Origin: Prunus persica
Lineage: Eukaryota > Streptophyta > Magnoliopsida > Rosales > Rosaceae
Direction of reading: 5' to 3'
NCBI RefSeq assembly: GCF_000346465.2
Contig: NC_034014.1
Span: forward strand, 26,748,281 to 26,812,280
Length of the DNA stretch: 64,000 nucleotides
The notes below the pieces were generated by a model. The model was not told the origin of the DNA. It ran no database searches and saw nothing but the letters and a program-made list of their open reading frames with translations. The position numbers and the translations under genes were made by a program. Below are positions 53,354-63,578 of this stretch, in pieces (position 1 is the first letter of the stretch; every line of letters begins with the position of its first letter).

Positions 53354-54826
53354 ATGGAAAACAAAGGGAGTGTGTTGATGCAGCGGTATGAAATGGGGAG
53401 ATTATTAGGCCAAGGAACCTTTGCCAAGGTACACCATGCAAGGAACCTTAAAACTGGCATCAGTGTGGCAATTAAGATAATTGATAAAGAAAGGGTCTTG
53501 AAGGTTGGGATGATTGATCAGATTAAGCGAGAAATTTCTGTCATGCGACTAATTAGACATCCCAATGTTGTGGAGCTTTATGAGGTAATGGCCAGCAAAA
53601 CCAAGATTTACTTTGTCATGGAGTATGTTAAAGGTGGTGAACTCTTCAACAAGGTTTCCAAAGGAAAGCTAAAGGAGGATGTTGCTAGGAAATATTTTCA
53701 ACAGCTGATCAGTGCTGTCGATTACTGCCATAGTCGAGGCGTCTGCCATCGAGATCTGAAACCAGAAAACCTACTTTTGGATGAAAATGAAAATCTAAAG
53801 GTTTCAGATTTTGGATTGAGTGCCCTTGGTGAATCTAAGCGCCAAGATGGGTTGCTTCATACAACCTGTGGGACCCCTGCATATGTTGCTCCAGAAGTAA
53901 TAAACAGGAAGGGCTATGATGGTACTAAAGCTGACATTTGGTCATGTGGGGTGATATTGTATGTTCTGTTGGCTGGCTATCTTCCGTTTCACGATTCAAA
54001 TCTGATGGAGATGTATAGGAAGATTGGTAAGGGCGACTTTAAATTCCCTAACTGGTTTTCTCCAGAGGTACGGAAGTTGCTGTCGAAGATCTTGGACCCG
54101 AATCCAAAAACTCGGATATCTATGGCCAAAATTATGCAGAATTCTTGGTTCCGGAAGGGCCTGGTCCAAACACCTGTAATTGCTGAAGTACCAGTGAAAG
54201 AGCCAGCCCCTCTGGATGTTGATGCAATTTTTGGACCTAGCGAAGGTAGCAATTCTGCTGTGGAGTCAAAGCAAGAATTAGCAAAGCCGTCTAACTTGAA
54301 TGCTTTTGATATCATCTCCTACTCTGCAGGCTTTGACTTGTCAGGGTTGTTTGAGCAGACTGAACAGAAAAAGGAAGTGCGGTTTACATCCAACAAAACA
54401 GCCCCAACCATCATCTCTAAGCTGGAGGACATTGCAAAGCGTCTGAGACTGAAAATAAAGAAGAGGGATGGAGGGTTGCTGAAAATGGAAGGATCCACTG
54501 AAGGCAGGAAGGGGGTGTTGGGCATTGAAACTGAAATCTTCGAGATCACCCCGTTTTTTCATTTGGTGGAAGTGAAGAAGTGTAGTGGAGATACATTAGA
54601 GTATCAGAAGGTCATGAAAAAGGATATTAGACCAGCTCTGAAGGACATTGTTTGGACTTGGCAAGGGGAGCAGCCGCAGCAAGAACAACAACAAGAGCCG
54701 CCACAACTAGGGCAGCCGCAGCAGGAGGAACCAGAAGAGCAACAAGAGCCACCCCAACTAGGGCAGCAAGAGCAACAGCCTTCTCTGGCACTCCCTGTGC
54801 AAGTGGTCTCGCCCCAGGATTCATAA
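53354..54826 (+). CDS. CBL-interacting protein kinase (CIPK2/10-like)
   Basis: 490 residues, no intron in the CDS. Ser/Thr kinase domain about 12-266: glycine loop GQGTFAKV (19-26), catalytic Lys41, HRDLKPEN (Asp134), DFG (152-154), APE (179-181). The activation loop has the SnRK3-type [11 protein letters not shown]. The regulatory half has the NAF/FISL motif from N316 ([18 protein letters not shown]), which binds CBL calcium sensors, then the PPI-type region to about 430. CIPKs decode calcium signals with CBL partners at membranes and regulate ion transport and stress responses. The intronless structure and sequence put it near Arabidopsis CIPK2/10. The C-terminal 45 residues are an unusual Gln/Glu/Pro-rich tail (PQLGQ repeats). 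Confidence 0.95.
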   Translation: MENKGSVLMQRYEMGRLLGQGTFAKVHHARNLKTGISVAIKIIDKERVLKVGMIDQIKREISVMRLIRHPNVVELYEVMASKTKIYFVMEYVKGGELFNKVSKGKLKEDVARKYFQQLISAVDYCHSRGVCHRDLKPENLLLDENENLKVSDFGLSALGESKRQDGLLHTTCGTPAYVAPEVINRKGYDGTKADIWSCGVILYVLLAGYLPFHDSNLMEMYRKIGKGDFKFPNWFSPEVRKLLSKILDPNPKTRISMAKIMQNSWFRKGLVQTPVIAEVPVKEPAPLDVDAIFGPSEGSNSAVESKQELAKPSNLNAFDIISYSAGFDLSGLFEQTEQKKEVRFTSNKTAPTIISKLEDIAKRLRLKIKKRDGGLLKMEGSTEGRKGVLGIETEIFEITPFFHLVEVKKCSGDTLEYQKVMKKDIRPALKDIVWTWQGEQPQQEQQQEPPQLGQPQQEEPEEQQEPPQLGQQEQQPSLALPVQVVSPQDS

Positions 54827-55325
54827 CAAGGGGAAGAAACGGTGGTAGATTTAATTGTAGTATGTGATGATGTGTACTTTGTTGGTTTATTGTTGAGAAG
54901 CGTTGATCATTGTGGCGATTACAAAGTACAATGAATGCAAGAATTTGACTTGCCTTGATTCAGTGTGGATGATATGCATCTATAAGATGAAATATTTGCT
55001 CTTACTATTTTTTTTTACTTTTGGTTTTAAAGTCTCACCGATGATATGTCAAATTTGTTTCTGTTTTAGTGGCATGTTCTTTTTGTTTCATATATACAGC
55101 AGTAAGCAGAGCATGTCTCTCTGTGTATTGTGAATGCATTTGTGAAAAGCTTTCAAGCTCCATTAAAATTCATGTAAAGACAAAAAACTTTTCATACTAA
55201 ATTGAATCGTGGGTACATTTCTAACACGAGTAATGGAAACCAAGAATAAAAAAATTACACATCATGTAAGTACAGCAAGGAAATCAAAGACAACCGATGA
55301 GAGCTGCAACAACAACTAAAACCAA
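54827..55325. other. Intergenic between convergent genes
   Basis: 3' UTRs of CIPK (+) and of the small membrane protein gene (-). No other gene seen. Confidence 0.6.
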
Positions 55326-55601
55326 TCAAGCTGTGGAAGAAGAAGAAGAAGACACAAAAGTCTTCCAAAGGTAGCGTCCACTTGCCATGTCAATGAACGT
55401 CCAGAATCCCGATGCAGCAGCACATACAGCCTTGGATGAGAAGGAGGGGTATGTAGATTGATCTTGAAGCTGATCAGAAGTAGAAGCAGAATCTGATAGG
55501 AACAAGTTTTCAAGGTCGGGGTTGAATGTGAGATTCCTCATGACGAAGAATCCTGCCACTATGGCAGACAAGAAGACGAGTATGAACCTCAGCGGACACA
55601 T
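55326..55601 (-). CDS. Small conserved plant membrane protein
   Basis: 91 residues, single exon, ATG confirmed. One N-terminal membrane segment or signal anchor (CPLRFILVFLSAIVAGFFV), a polar Ser/Asp-rich middle, then GFWTFIDMASGRYLWKTF near the C-terminus. I recall plant proteins of this shape (MCPLR start, FWxxxDMASGRYLW end), often loosely labelled methyltransferase-related, but there is no methyltransferase domain and the function is unknown. It is tail to tail with the CIPK gene, with no sign of co-regulation. Confidence 0.72.
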   Translation of the reverse strand: MCPLRFILVFLSAIVAGFFVMRNLTFNPDLENLFLSDSASTSDQLQDQSTYPSFSSKAVCAAASGFWTFIDMASGRYLWKTFVSSSSSSTA

Positions 55602-55950
55602 TCTTTCTTTCTTGCTTTTGTTCTTGTTTTCTTGAACTTACACACCAACACTAGTTGCCCTTGCCAGAGTGAGGTAGAGAGAGATGTGATTGTGATTGTG
55701 GCTTATGGATATTTAAAGAGCAGTATGTCTTCTCCTAATGCAAACTGGATTGGGAAATCGGATTAATAGGGGTTTGGGATTACCGAGTGTTGGACGGATT
55801 TGTTTCAACAACGTTTGACGCGTTTAGAGAATAACGTAAGCCAAGCAACGTAAAGAATCTCAAGGGGCCAACTTCCGCCATTTTTTTGGGCTTCAATAAA
55901 AATGCTTTCGTAGCGACTAAGTATGAAAATGCTAGTCGTCTAAACAAGAA
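55602..55950. other. Promoter of the small membrane protein gene
   Basis: On the minus strand a TTTAAATAT word near 55710-55718 could be its TATA box. The right end is the 5' flank of the tRNA gene, with a CAA motif (AAACAAGAA) just before it, as is usual for plant tRNA genes. Confidence 0.45.
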
Positions 55951-56043
55951 CCGACCTTAGCTCAGTTGGTAGAGCGGAGGACTGTAGTTGGTAAAAGCCT
56001 GGCAGGCATCCTTAGGTCGCTGGTTCGAATCCGGCAGGTCGGA
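55951..56043 (+). tRNA. tRNA-Tyr (GTA), intron-containing
   Basis: The acceptor stem CCGACCT pairs with AGGTCGG (discriminator A at 56043). A box TTAGCTCAGTTGG and B box GGTTCGAATCC are canonical. The anticodon stem GAGGA pairs with TCCTT around the loop with GTA at 55984-55986. A 20-base intron (55988-56007) sits one base after the anticodon, as in all plant tRNA-Tyr genes. A T-run follows. It appears functional. Confidence 0.96.
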
Positions 56044-56047
56044 AACC

Positions 56048-56056
56048 TTTTTTTTT
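56048..56056 (+). terminator. Pol III terminator of tRNA-Tyr
   Basis: Nine T in a row starting five bases after the tRNA 3' end, a standard RNA polymerase III stop. Confidence 0.85.
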
Positions 56057-56129
56057 ATTTATTTTATACATTTTTTATATTTTTGTTTCGAGTATTTTAG
56101 AAAAAGTTTAAATAGCAATATCCATGGTT

Positions 56130-56159
56130 TAGTTGGTAAAAGCCTGGCAGGCATCCTTA
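56130..56159 (+). repeat. Copy of the tRNA-Tyr intron region
   Basis: Thirty bases identical to 55985-56014 (last two anticodon bases, the base after, the whole intron, and the first bases of the 3' half). The flanks do not match tRNA. It lies 145 bases downstream of the gene and has no A or B box, so it is not a tRNA gene. Confidence 0.9.
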
Positions 56160-56225
56160 AACAATTTCATTATAGTTAGGCCAAAAATAAAAGAAGAACA
56201 TATTATGACGTAATTAAATTATATT

Positions 56226-56342
56226 GAAGAATTGTTGGCTTACTACAATAATAGAGTCCCTATCGATTACCTCAAATTCCCTCACAGAATTAGCATTGGG
56301 TGCTCCCGTTTTCTCTCCTTTAAAACTGGTTGTGTTATGTAA
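56226..56342 (-). pseudogene. Class III peroxidase exon 2 fragment
   Basis: On the minus strand it reads LLHNTTSFKGEKTGAPNANS, then REFEVID, and after a deletion RDSI. This corresponds to exon 2 of the peroxidase at 30917-31108 ([30 protein letters not shown]). The middle (NIKAELES to AVAA) is deleted, and a Harbinger-derived MITE sits at its right edge. No other exons are seen. Confidence 0.8.
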
Positions 56343-56759
56343 GAGCACTTCCATCCATTTGTCATGGTAAATGATAAGGGTAAAGCAAGGGCTGTTACTA
56401 TTCACGTAAATAGTGGCAGTCCTTGCAAATGACTTGTGGTGTTTCCACCTATTGTCATGGCAACCACTATTCACATGACATGTAAAGAGAGGAATTTGTA
56501 TAGAGTTTTGGTGTGAAAATTAAAGAATATGACTAAGTATTTATTTAAAAAAAATTCTGAAATTTTTAGTATTTTTTCAGATTTTTTTTTCTTTGCTAAC
56601 GTCAGCAAACCCAGGCAATAGCCCAGGCTGTTCTTGCCTTCTGGCCTGTCCAGGCTTGTGGAGGCCACCAACAACCTGGGTGTCTGAAGCCCACTGAAAT
56701 GTGGAAATGGGGCTTGGGCCCCCTCCTACCCTGGTCAAGGCTAGCCGCTAGAAGTGCCC
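56343..56759. mobile_element. Harbinger-derived MITE, 417 bp
   Basis: TAA on both sides (56340-56342 and 56760-56762). Ends: left GAGCACTTCCA, right (reversed) GGGCACTTCTA. Internal order follows the large element at 20762: subterminal AAGCAAGGGCTG with decayed palindrome around TATTCACGTAAATAGT, TTGGTGTGAAAATTAAAG-like repeat remnant, poly-A/T with TTTTTCAGATTTTTT, then GACGTCAGC-like and CCAGGCT(G/T)GT words. It is therefore an internally deleted derivative of the same family, without coding capacity. Confidence 0.85.
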
Positions 56760-57207
56760 TAATAGATTTGAAGCATCACATCTAGGCTCGTAAAATGGTT
56801 CAAGCCAGGCCATTCCTATCTTAAATAAACTTGGGAAATAGCTCAAAATACCACCCATTTTATAATTTTTTGTCAAAATACCAACCCTTTTTAAAATTTT
56901 TAAAACTACGATCTATAAATACATCTTTATTGTAAACTGATTGCACCCATATCACATTTTCAGAAATTGGTTCTCTCTCAACTCTCTTGGCTCTGTCTCT
57001 CTCTTCAGTCTGTCTCTGTCGCTGAGCTCTCTCCCTCGTGTAACTCTCTCTCCGACACAATCGTCTTTCTCCCTCAGCGGTGGCTGTTTATCCAAGCTTA
57101 ACTCCACCGTTGACATCCACGAGGTACTGTTCATCTAACCCTCACCCATCTGGCAACAACAGGCACACTCCGTCACCTTCATTCATCACTCTGAAACGAC
57201 GGCGTAT
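56760..57207. other. Intergenic, CT-rich block
   Basis: Holds a CTCTCT-rich stretch (about 56970-57070) resembling that at 61940-62110, and ends in an assembly gap. No gene established. Confidence 0.45.
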
Positions 57208-57307
57208 NNNNNNNNNNNNNNNNNNNNNNNNNNNNNNNNNNNNNNNNNNNNNNNNNNNNNNNNNNNNNNNNNNNNNNNNNNNNNNNNNNNNNNNNNNNNN
57301 NNNNNNN
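57208..57307. other. Assembly gap, 100 N
   Basis: One hundred N, flanked by CT/pyrimidine-rich sequence. Confidence 0.99.
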
Positions 57308-57626
57308 GTACTTAACTCCAGACCATCTCCTTCCTCCTCCCTCCATCCCTCCTCCTTCTTCTTCCATCTCCGCCAGTGCTGGTTCCCCAGTTTGATAGAT
57401 TGAAGAAACAGTGTAAAGAGATAGATTGAACAAGTGTACAAGGAAATCGGATTTCTTCCATGGTAGCGTGCCGCCGATAACTTTGCAAGTAAAGTAATCA
57501 ACTTTATTTATGGTTTTTTCCTCCATGGTTGCAGTAATGACGTCGTAATTGAATCGATTCTGTTATGATTTTGGTTAACTTATCTGAGGCTTTTGATTTA
57601 CAAAACCAATGTCCTAAATGTTGCAG
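57308..57626. other. Upstream of O-fucosyltransferase-like fragment
   Basis: Pyrimidine-rich on the left (TCCTTCCTCC-like), then AT-rich DNA that would be intron. No exon recognised. Confidence 0.4.
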
Positions 57627-58731
57627 CTGCTGATGTGAAAACATATTTGTTGACTGCTATTAGTGGAGGCTTAAACCAGCAAAGAAGAGAGGTGAGTTTC
57701 TTGATTGAGTTGTAGCTGCATATTAATCCAGTAGACACCCATCTTAGTTTTCTTCCATTTGAGGCCTAACTTATCGTTCTAATATCTTCATTTAAGGCTT
57801 AAAGTACATTGTGGTTATGCATTCAGATTCCAAATGGCTTCTTTATTAGTCTAATTTTGATTTGTTATTTAGTTTAGGCATCTGGTTATAAGTAGGTCAT
57901 GTATAGGACTTGTTGATAGGACTTTGTAACTTTTTCATTCCATGAGTGATAAGACTGGTTTGTTATCATGCACGTTTTTTCTGCTGATTCAGCATCTTGT
58001 GCTTCTTTCTTGATTCTGTTACAGATAACTGATGCTCTTGTTGCAGCTTATATCTTGAATGCTACTCTTCTTGTTCTCAAGCTGGGCCAGAAATTATTTT
58101 GGAAGGATTCCAGGTCATTTTCACCATATCACAGATACAAAACTACTATGAAGGTCCATGTAAGAAAAACTGTCTGTGGATTAATATTCTTATTCGGGTA
58201 TTTGGTGCAGCAACTTTGATGAAATCTTTGATGTAGACTGGTTTATATCATCTCTATCAAAAGATGTTGAAATCATTAAACAGCTTCCAACAAAGGGGGG
58301 AAAATCAATGAGTCCATATAGCATGCGTGTCCCAAGGAAGGGCAATGCAAAATGCTACCAGAATCGTTTAGTGCCTGTTCTTAATAAAAAATATTGTCTT
58401 TCAGGAGAACCTACCACATTTTTGTAAAGAATTTGTTAATTATCATATGCTGGTGTATATAACCGAGGAAGAAAAATTTCCAGTCTTGAATGAGTGCCTT
58501 TTGGGATATATAGAATTTACAGTTGTTTGTTATGCTTTCTAATGTGAAGGGTGTTCAGCTCACAAAGTTTGATTACAGGCTTTCAAATAAATTGGATTCA
58601 AATTTATAAAAACTTAGGTGTAGAGCAAATTATCATGCCTTGAAGTTTAATGACCTTATTAATGAAATGGGGAAAACGTTGGTTGACCGAATGAGGATGA
58701 AAAGCAAGCATTTCATTGCCCTGCATTTGAG
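57627..58731 (+). pseudogene. O-fucosyltransferase family pseudogene
   Basis: Four exon-like pieces of the plant GDP-fucose O-fucosyltransferase (DUF246) family: 57627-57691 (LLTAISGGLNQQRRE), 58025-58113 (ITDALVAAYILNATLLVLKL, then FWKDS), 58211 to about 58388 (NFDEIFDVDWFISSLSKDVE, then SMSPYSMRVPRK) and about 58546-58731 (VQLTKFDYRLSNKLDS, then FIALHLR). The first two keep clean splice sites. The third loses its donor and the fourth has a TAA stop (58607-58609, CAA in relatives). The next exon (FEPDMLAFSGC-type) is absent. It is a truncated, dead copy. The enzyme family works in the Golgi. Confidence 0.8.
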
Positions 58732-59228
58732 GTAAATTGCAAATAAATAAAAAATTATCTGCTTGAGTATTTTTTTTTTCCCAAAAGATACATCTGTTAG
58801 GTACTCACTATAACCCAAGTTTCTTGATGTTCCTATCTTATGGTTCTGTGTTTAAAATCTTAATGCAATTGGCATTTGATTTATGCGAAACGTGCGCAGA
58901 GCTAAAATAAGAAAGAAACTCAAGGCTATTAAATTTCTTCTAATGGCCAAGATTAATGCAAATGCTTTTTGTACGTCTGTTTTATGTTCGATTTGTATAA
59001 TCATAAACTTATCGGTATTCATATTGTTTGCTTCAATAACTTTTGGCTCTTTATTGAAGTCGGAATGTGTTCTGTATATTAACCAGGAAAGTTATTGAAT
59101 ATTCGACTAATGTTATTATACTTAATACCATGTTCATATTGTATGGAAATATTATCGAACGTGTTACTGCATTATTTTTCTTAGTAGAAAACTTGCTTCC
59201 TGAAAGGTTTGATTTCGCGGGTGATTAG
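58732..59228. other. Spacer after O-fucosyltransferase fragment
   Basis: AT-rich; no recognisable exon. The expected next O-fucosyltransferase exon is missing. Confidence 0.45.
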
Positions 59229-61224
59229 GCTTGTCGCTTTCAATCTTGGCTATCTTCCTGGGGGTGACAAAACAATTATCAGAGTCAGAAACAACACTGA
59301 AGAAGGCATTAGAAGTTGCAAAAAGTATCGTGGTGCCTGGAGGTCTTGGTTTATGTGGGGCATCCTGGTGGATGGTAACAGTTCTGTTCTCAAATTTTAT
59401 TTTTATTCACTCTGTATGCTAGTTTGTGCTCCCTGGTTTTTATTATGTTCATTATGCAGGTTGAGCAAAACCTATAACAATGGCTTGAGTAATTTTCGTT
59501 TAAGATACTAGAATAAATAAATAGATAAAGTTGGATAGTTAGGCCACTATAAGCTCAATTAAGTTCCTCCCAAACTACGCCTGAAATATTTTGCTTCTTA
59601 TTATTAACAAAGGAATAGTTCCTTTGTAGCTAAAAACAATGAGTATGTTATAGCATGGGAAAATTGTTTTGCCCTATTTAATTTGAGTGTTTAGTGGGAG
59701 CATGACTTCTAAGGAACTTCTTGTGCAATGAAAGCAACAGTTGGAAGCTTGCCTTTTCATTCAACCCCTTTTTATTTTATTTTATAAAGTCTGGTAGATG
59801 AAGCCATCATTTATGCTTCCCCTTCAGATTGGTTTGGAATTGGATTAAGATATACGTGGTTAGTTTTAGGTACTAGAGGAGTGGGATAGGCTATTTGGAT
59901 TTTACGTTCTGGTCTTGCTCTGAAAGGAGAGAGGGGGAAGGGGAGAAGGAGAGTGAGATTGGAAGTCTTCTGTGACTAGTAAATTGGCAGTCTCGGACTC
60001 TTGTTAAGTTTGTGCATTTTCAGAATGAAGAATAATCTGTTTTTAGGCTCAAAACAAATAACGTGGATTGAATTCTAGGACACCGATGCTATTGTAGATC
60101 ATAATAGAAGCTTTTTGCTCATGTTCCAGTCAGGGAAACAGAAGTGCAGTATCCAAGATTGTGCTTGATTCGTGAAATTGTTATTAATATTGATTTATGA
60201 CATTGGTGATTGAGTTGGAGATTTCCCAATTGGACAATTCTTATTGCTTTGTTGATATGGATCCAATATGCTTTGTTTTGGCAAAAAGGGTCCTACTTAA
60301 TGTACATTATTTGTTCTTTTAGACTTGATACGTATAAGTTTAGTTTTGTCATATGCTCCTGGCTTGCTTGTTCTAACTGTGGGCACACATAAGGCGGAAA
60401 ACTTTACACGATGTCTTGAATGATGTCATTCAATAGTGACATGTTTTATATAATTTGTATCTCTGCTTTATAACTACATTTGATATTTGGGGTTATATTG
60501 CATGCAGGCAAGCAACCCTGACAAGGTACGAAGTGAATATAAATCATTCTCAGGGTAAAGTGCTGCCTAGTGTAAGAGTTTCAGATCCAGGTCTTCTACT
60601 TAAACCTGACGAACCAAATTTGGTATGAACTACATCTTTGAATCCCTGATTGCATCTTTGAGGCTAAAGCAGAAAAAATGCTAAACTACATACAGTTTAA
60701 AAAATAATAATAATAAAAAGTCGAGGCTTTATGAATTACTTGACTATTCTTTTTATTTATTTATTTAATTTTATACTTTTATACTTTTTGTGAAGTCTTT
60801 TTCTCTTCTTTTTTTCAAAGTTCCCCTAACTTGGCACAGATGCATGTATGCACGTGTGTACTCAGAACACAAACTCCTTTGTAACTCAAAAGAACGGTTG
60901 CAAATGTTAGTTTTTAACTGGAAAAATAAAATAAAATTGAAAGTTACTTTTGGGAAATGTTGAACTTTTATAATGAATATGACTTCAGTGCAGAAGGCTT
61001 GATAGTAAATAGAAAATCTATATGCTGGGGGTTTTCTGGCTAGCTAAAAATGTGTGAGAAATGATGAATCCATCTGATTGCAGCCTATTTAATGTTTAAT
61101 ACCTTCATTAAAAAAAGGTTGTTGACAGTGCTTTGACTATCTTGCAGATTATAATGGCAAAACCAGTAGGTGGCCCTAATAAGAAAGATCAGCATGCAGG
61201 GATGGATGAGGACTAATTTTGTGT
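59229..61224 (+). CDS. 3' exons of an unidentified gene
   Basis: Three exon-like segments. 59229-59374 follows GATTAG and reads [20 protein letters not shown], then [20 protein letters not shown] before GTAACA; it looks like a membrane segment plus a loop. 60508-60622 (after CATGCAG, before GTATGA) reads [17 protein letters not shown], then [14 protein letters not shown]. 61148-61224 (after CTTGCAG) reads [15 protein letters not shown] and ends GMDED and stop. The last two join in phase. The first does not join the second in a simple phase unless a different donor or a missing exon is assumed. No 5' end is seen. I do not recognise the family. It may be a gene fragment or pseudogene. Confidence 0.35.
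60474..60904 (+). repeat. Left arm of large inverted repeat
   Basis: Reverse complement of 63579-64000 with scattered differences. It covers the exon at 60508-60622 and the following intron part with the TAATAATAATAA run. The arm probably continues further left in homology with sequence beyond the window edge. Confidence 0.88.
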
Positions 61225-61739
61225 GTATGACAATTGACTATCTTTGCTTGTATTGCTCTATGTTAGGGATCTTTTGTTCCATTTTAGTAACAATTTTGTT
61301 TAGGAGAAAAAGAAATATATTGCAGTTCATGCTTTGTAAATGCCACTCTTCTGTTACGATGGACACGTGGTATGCCTTTGTTGGGTAGGTTTGGATTGAA
61401 ACCATGGTCGAGTGCTTGAGCCATGTTTAGTGAGAAGCTTGAATAGATTTTCTTTTCTGTTGTATTTGGCCCTTGTCTTTTCAAGCATGCCAAAAATCAT
61501 CCTGATTTTGTAATATGTGGTTTGTGCCCAATTAATTTACTGTGGATCTTGCATTTTTGTACCCAATATTTGATAGCTGCCTTCTTTTGAACGAAGATTC
61601 ATTGAGGGAGAGAATTACTTTCCTTTTGAATATGAATCGATGTGCAAGTCCAACTATCATTTCAAAGGTCAACATCAATTCATGCTAATATAAGGATGGA
61701 TAACAATTGTCGTGTCCATGATATTTGAATTCAGGATTA
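61225..61739. other. 3' flank of the unidentified gene
   Basis: AT-rich, presumably 3' UTR and spacer. No other gene. Confidence 0.45.
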
Positions 61740-62570
61740 CTTTCAACGAAGTGGAGACTCTGTTATTAGACCAAATGGCCATTGACATACGATATAATAG
61801 CAATATTAGGCCAATACATGTACACTATAGAGGCAATATTAAAGCAATATAACCACAATATGATAGCAATAGTATTACAATATCACCTATAAAAATATAA
61901 TTATTGTTCACTTATTGCTGATTTTTCACATGTTCAAAAATTTTGTTCTCTCTTAGCTCACTCGGCTCTCTCTGTGGCACATCTCTCTCTCTCTTTGGTA
62001 TCTGTCTATCGTAGCTCTCTGTCTCTCTCTTGGCTCTCTCTCTCTCTGTCTCTCTCTCTAGTGCAACTCTCTGTCTCTCTCTTTGCTCTCTTTCTATAGC
62101 GCAGCTCTCTCTCCGGGTCTCTCTCTAGCTTCGTTCTGTCTTCTTCTCCCCTTATTCGCTCTCTGTCTCTTTATTCATACCTTCCTTTTTTTGTAAATTA
62201 TTTTTTAGTTGTTATTATTTTTTAAAATAATTTCTTACAATGTCTTACGATGCAATTATGATGCACCTGACTGCTTGTTTTTGAAAGGCACGTTGTTTCT
62301 TTCTCCTCATCGTCTTCTTTTTGAATGAAGTATGGCCCAAACCGTAAACCCATTGATGAGCCGTAGTCAATATACATACACTAGAGAGGCAATATTAGGG
62401 CAATATAATGGCAATATGACAGCAATAACATCACAATATACATGCAATACGATGGCAATATGCATACAATATGTATACAATACACAGGCAATATTAGTAC
62501 AATACACATCAATAGGACAGCAATATTAAGTCAATCTACATACAATACACACACATCCATTACATACTAC
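61740..62570. repeat. GCAATAT tandem words around a CT-rich block
   Basis: Two arrays (about 61785-61890 and 62365-62545) of degenerate 9-12 base units based on GGCAATAT(TA) and CAATACA. Between them is a CTCTCT-rich stretch (about 61940-62110) with GGCTCTCTC and TAGCTCTCTGTCTC words. The CT block recurs at 56970-57070. Both arrays are probably parts of one repeat element. Confidence 0.6.
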
Positions 62571-63062
62571 AATTTAGACATGGAAAATAAATTGCCACCG
62601 AACCCTAACAATACTATCCCGAGAAGCGAAAATTATTTCTTTCATAAAACTTGACAATTCAATTGTTATTACATAGTCAACCAATCTTTGCTCTATTACA
62701 TACATACTTCCTACCTATAATTATAAATAATGGAGAGCTCACAAATTCTACTAATTTGATCTTAACTTCATCAATTTGTTCTTCGTTGTATGAGTTAGCT
62801 CTCCCTTCTTGCACATTTTCCAAGCTGTTCTATTCTCCTCCCGTGTAGCAATATCAGCAACAACAGGTTATCTATAGATCTGAAATCATAACTGCAGATG
62901 ATTCTCAATTAGCAAAGAGGAAAACCATTTTCTTTTATAACTTCGGTTCTGAAATATATAACAAAATGCAAAGACCTTTGCTTCTGAAAAGGAGCAAAAG
63001 TTTGTCAACCAATTCATAGTAAAAACGAAGAAACTAGTGAACCTAACCAGAGAAATGCTAAC
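62571..63062. other. Intergenic, no gene seen
   Basis: AT-rich. It lies 3' of the CPN60 fragment and would be intron in the parent gene, but the next exon is not found. Confidence 0.45.
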
Positions 63063-63385
63063 CTGCAAAACCAACTCCAATACTTTAACCACATCATTAA
63101 TACTTAAGATTTTCTTCTCATGGATTATGATTAGAGGATTTTCCAATTTCTATCAGCACATACACAAGTTTGAAGATAATCAGCATCAAGCAAAAAGGGA
63201 CTTGAGGTGCTGCTAACTTTAACAAGCAGCCCTCTAACAGTTTCAAGACATAGTTATCGCTGAGTCAAACTAAAACTTACAGATTTCTGATTGTTCTGGT
63301 TGGTGATGAAATAAGGGGATATGTAGCCCCTGTATAGCTTCATTCCCTCAACAACCTCCAACTCATTGTCCAATGTTTTCCCATC
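63063..63385 (-). pseudogene. Mitochondrial chaperonin CPN60 fragment
   Basis: Two exons on the minus strand. 63385-63281 (35 codons) begins [20 protein letters not shown] and goes on [10 protein letters not shown]; 63149-63063 (29 codons) has NPLIIIHEKKI, then VVKVLELVL. They match the apical-domain region of HSP60/CPN60 (family pattern [20 protein letters not shown]). Splice sites are mostly kept, but only two exons are present. The conserved Asp of MKLDRG is Tyr and the Cys after NQK is Ser. It lies inside the loop of the inverted repeat. It is a stray fragment, not a working gene. Confidence 0.78.
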
Positions 63386-63578
63386 CTGCAGAAATTAACA
63401 TAGTGTGAAGCTTACATGTTTTGGGTATCATTTGGGAATAAAAAACTAAAATAAAATTATTTGCCCTCCAATATATTTCTGTAAAAATTTCATAAGACCC
63501 ATACATACCTCACTTTAAAACAACAATAAAAAGAAGCTGATATCATCCAGATTTCAGCCCTTGCAATACGGTAAGGAG

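Noticed and set aside
56130..56159. Second tRNA-Tyr gene
   Set aside because: Only the intron region is repeated; there are no A or B boxes and no acceptor stem.
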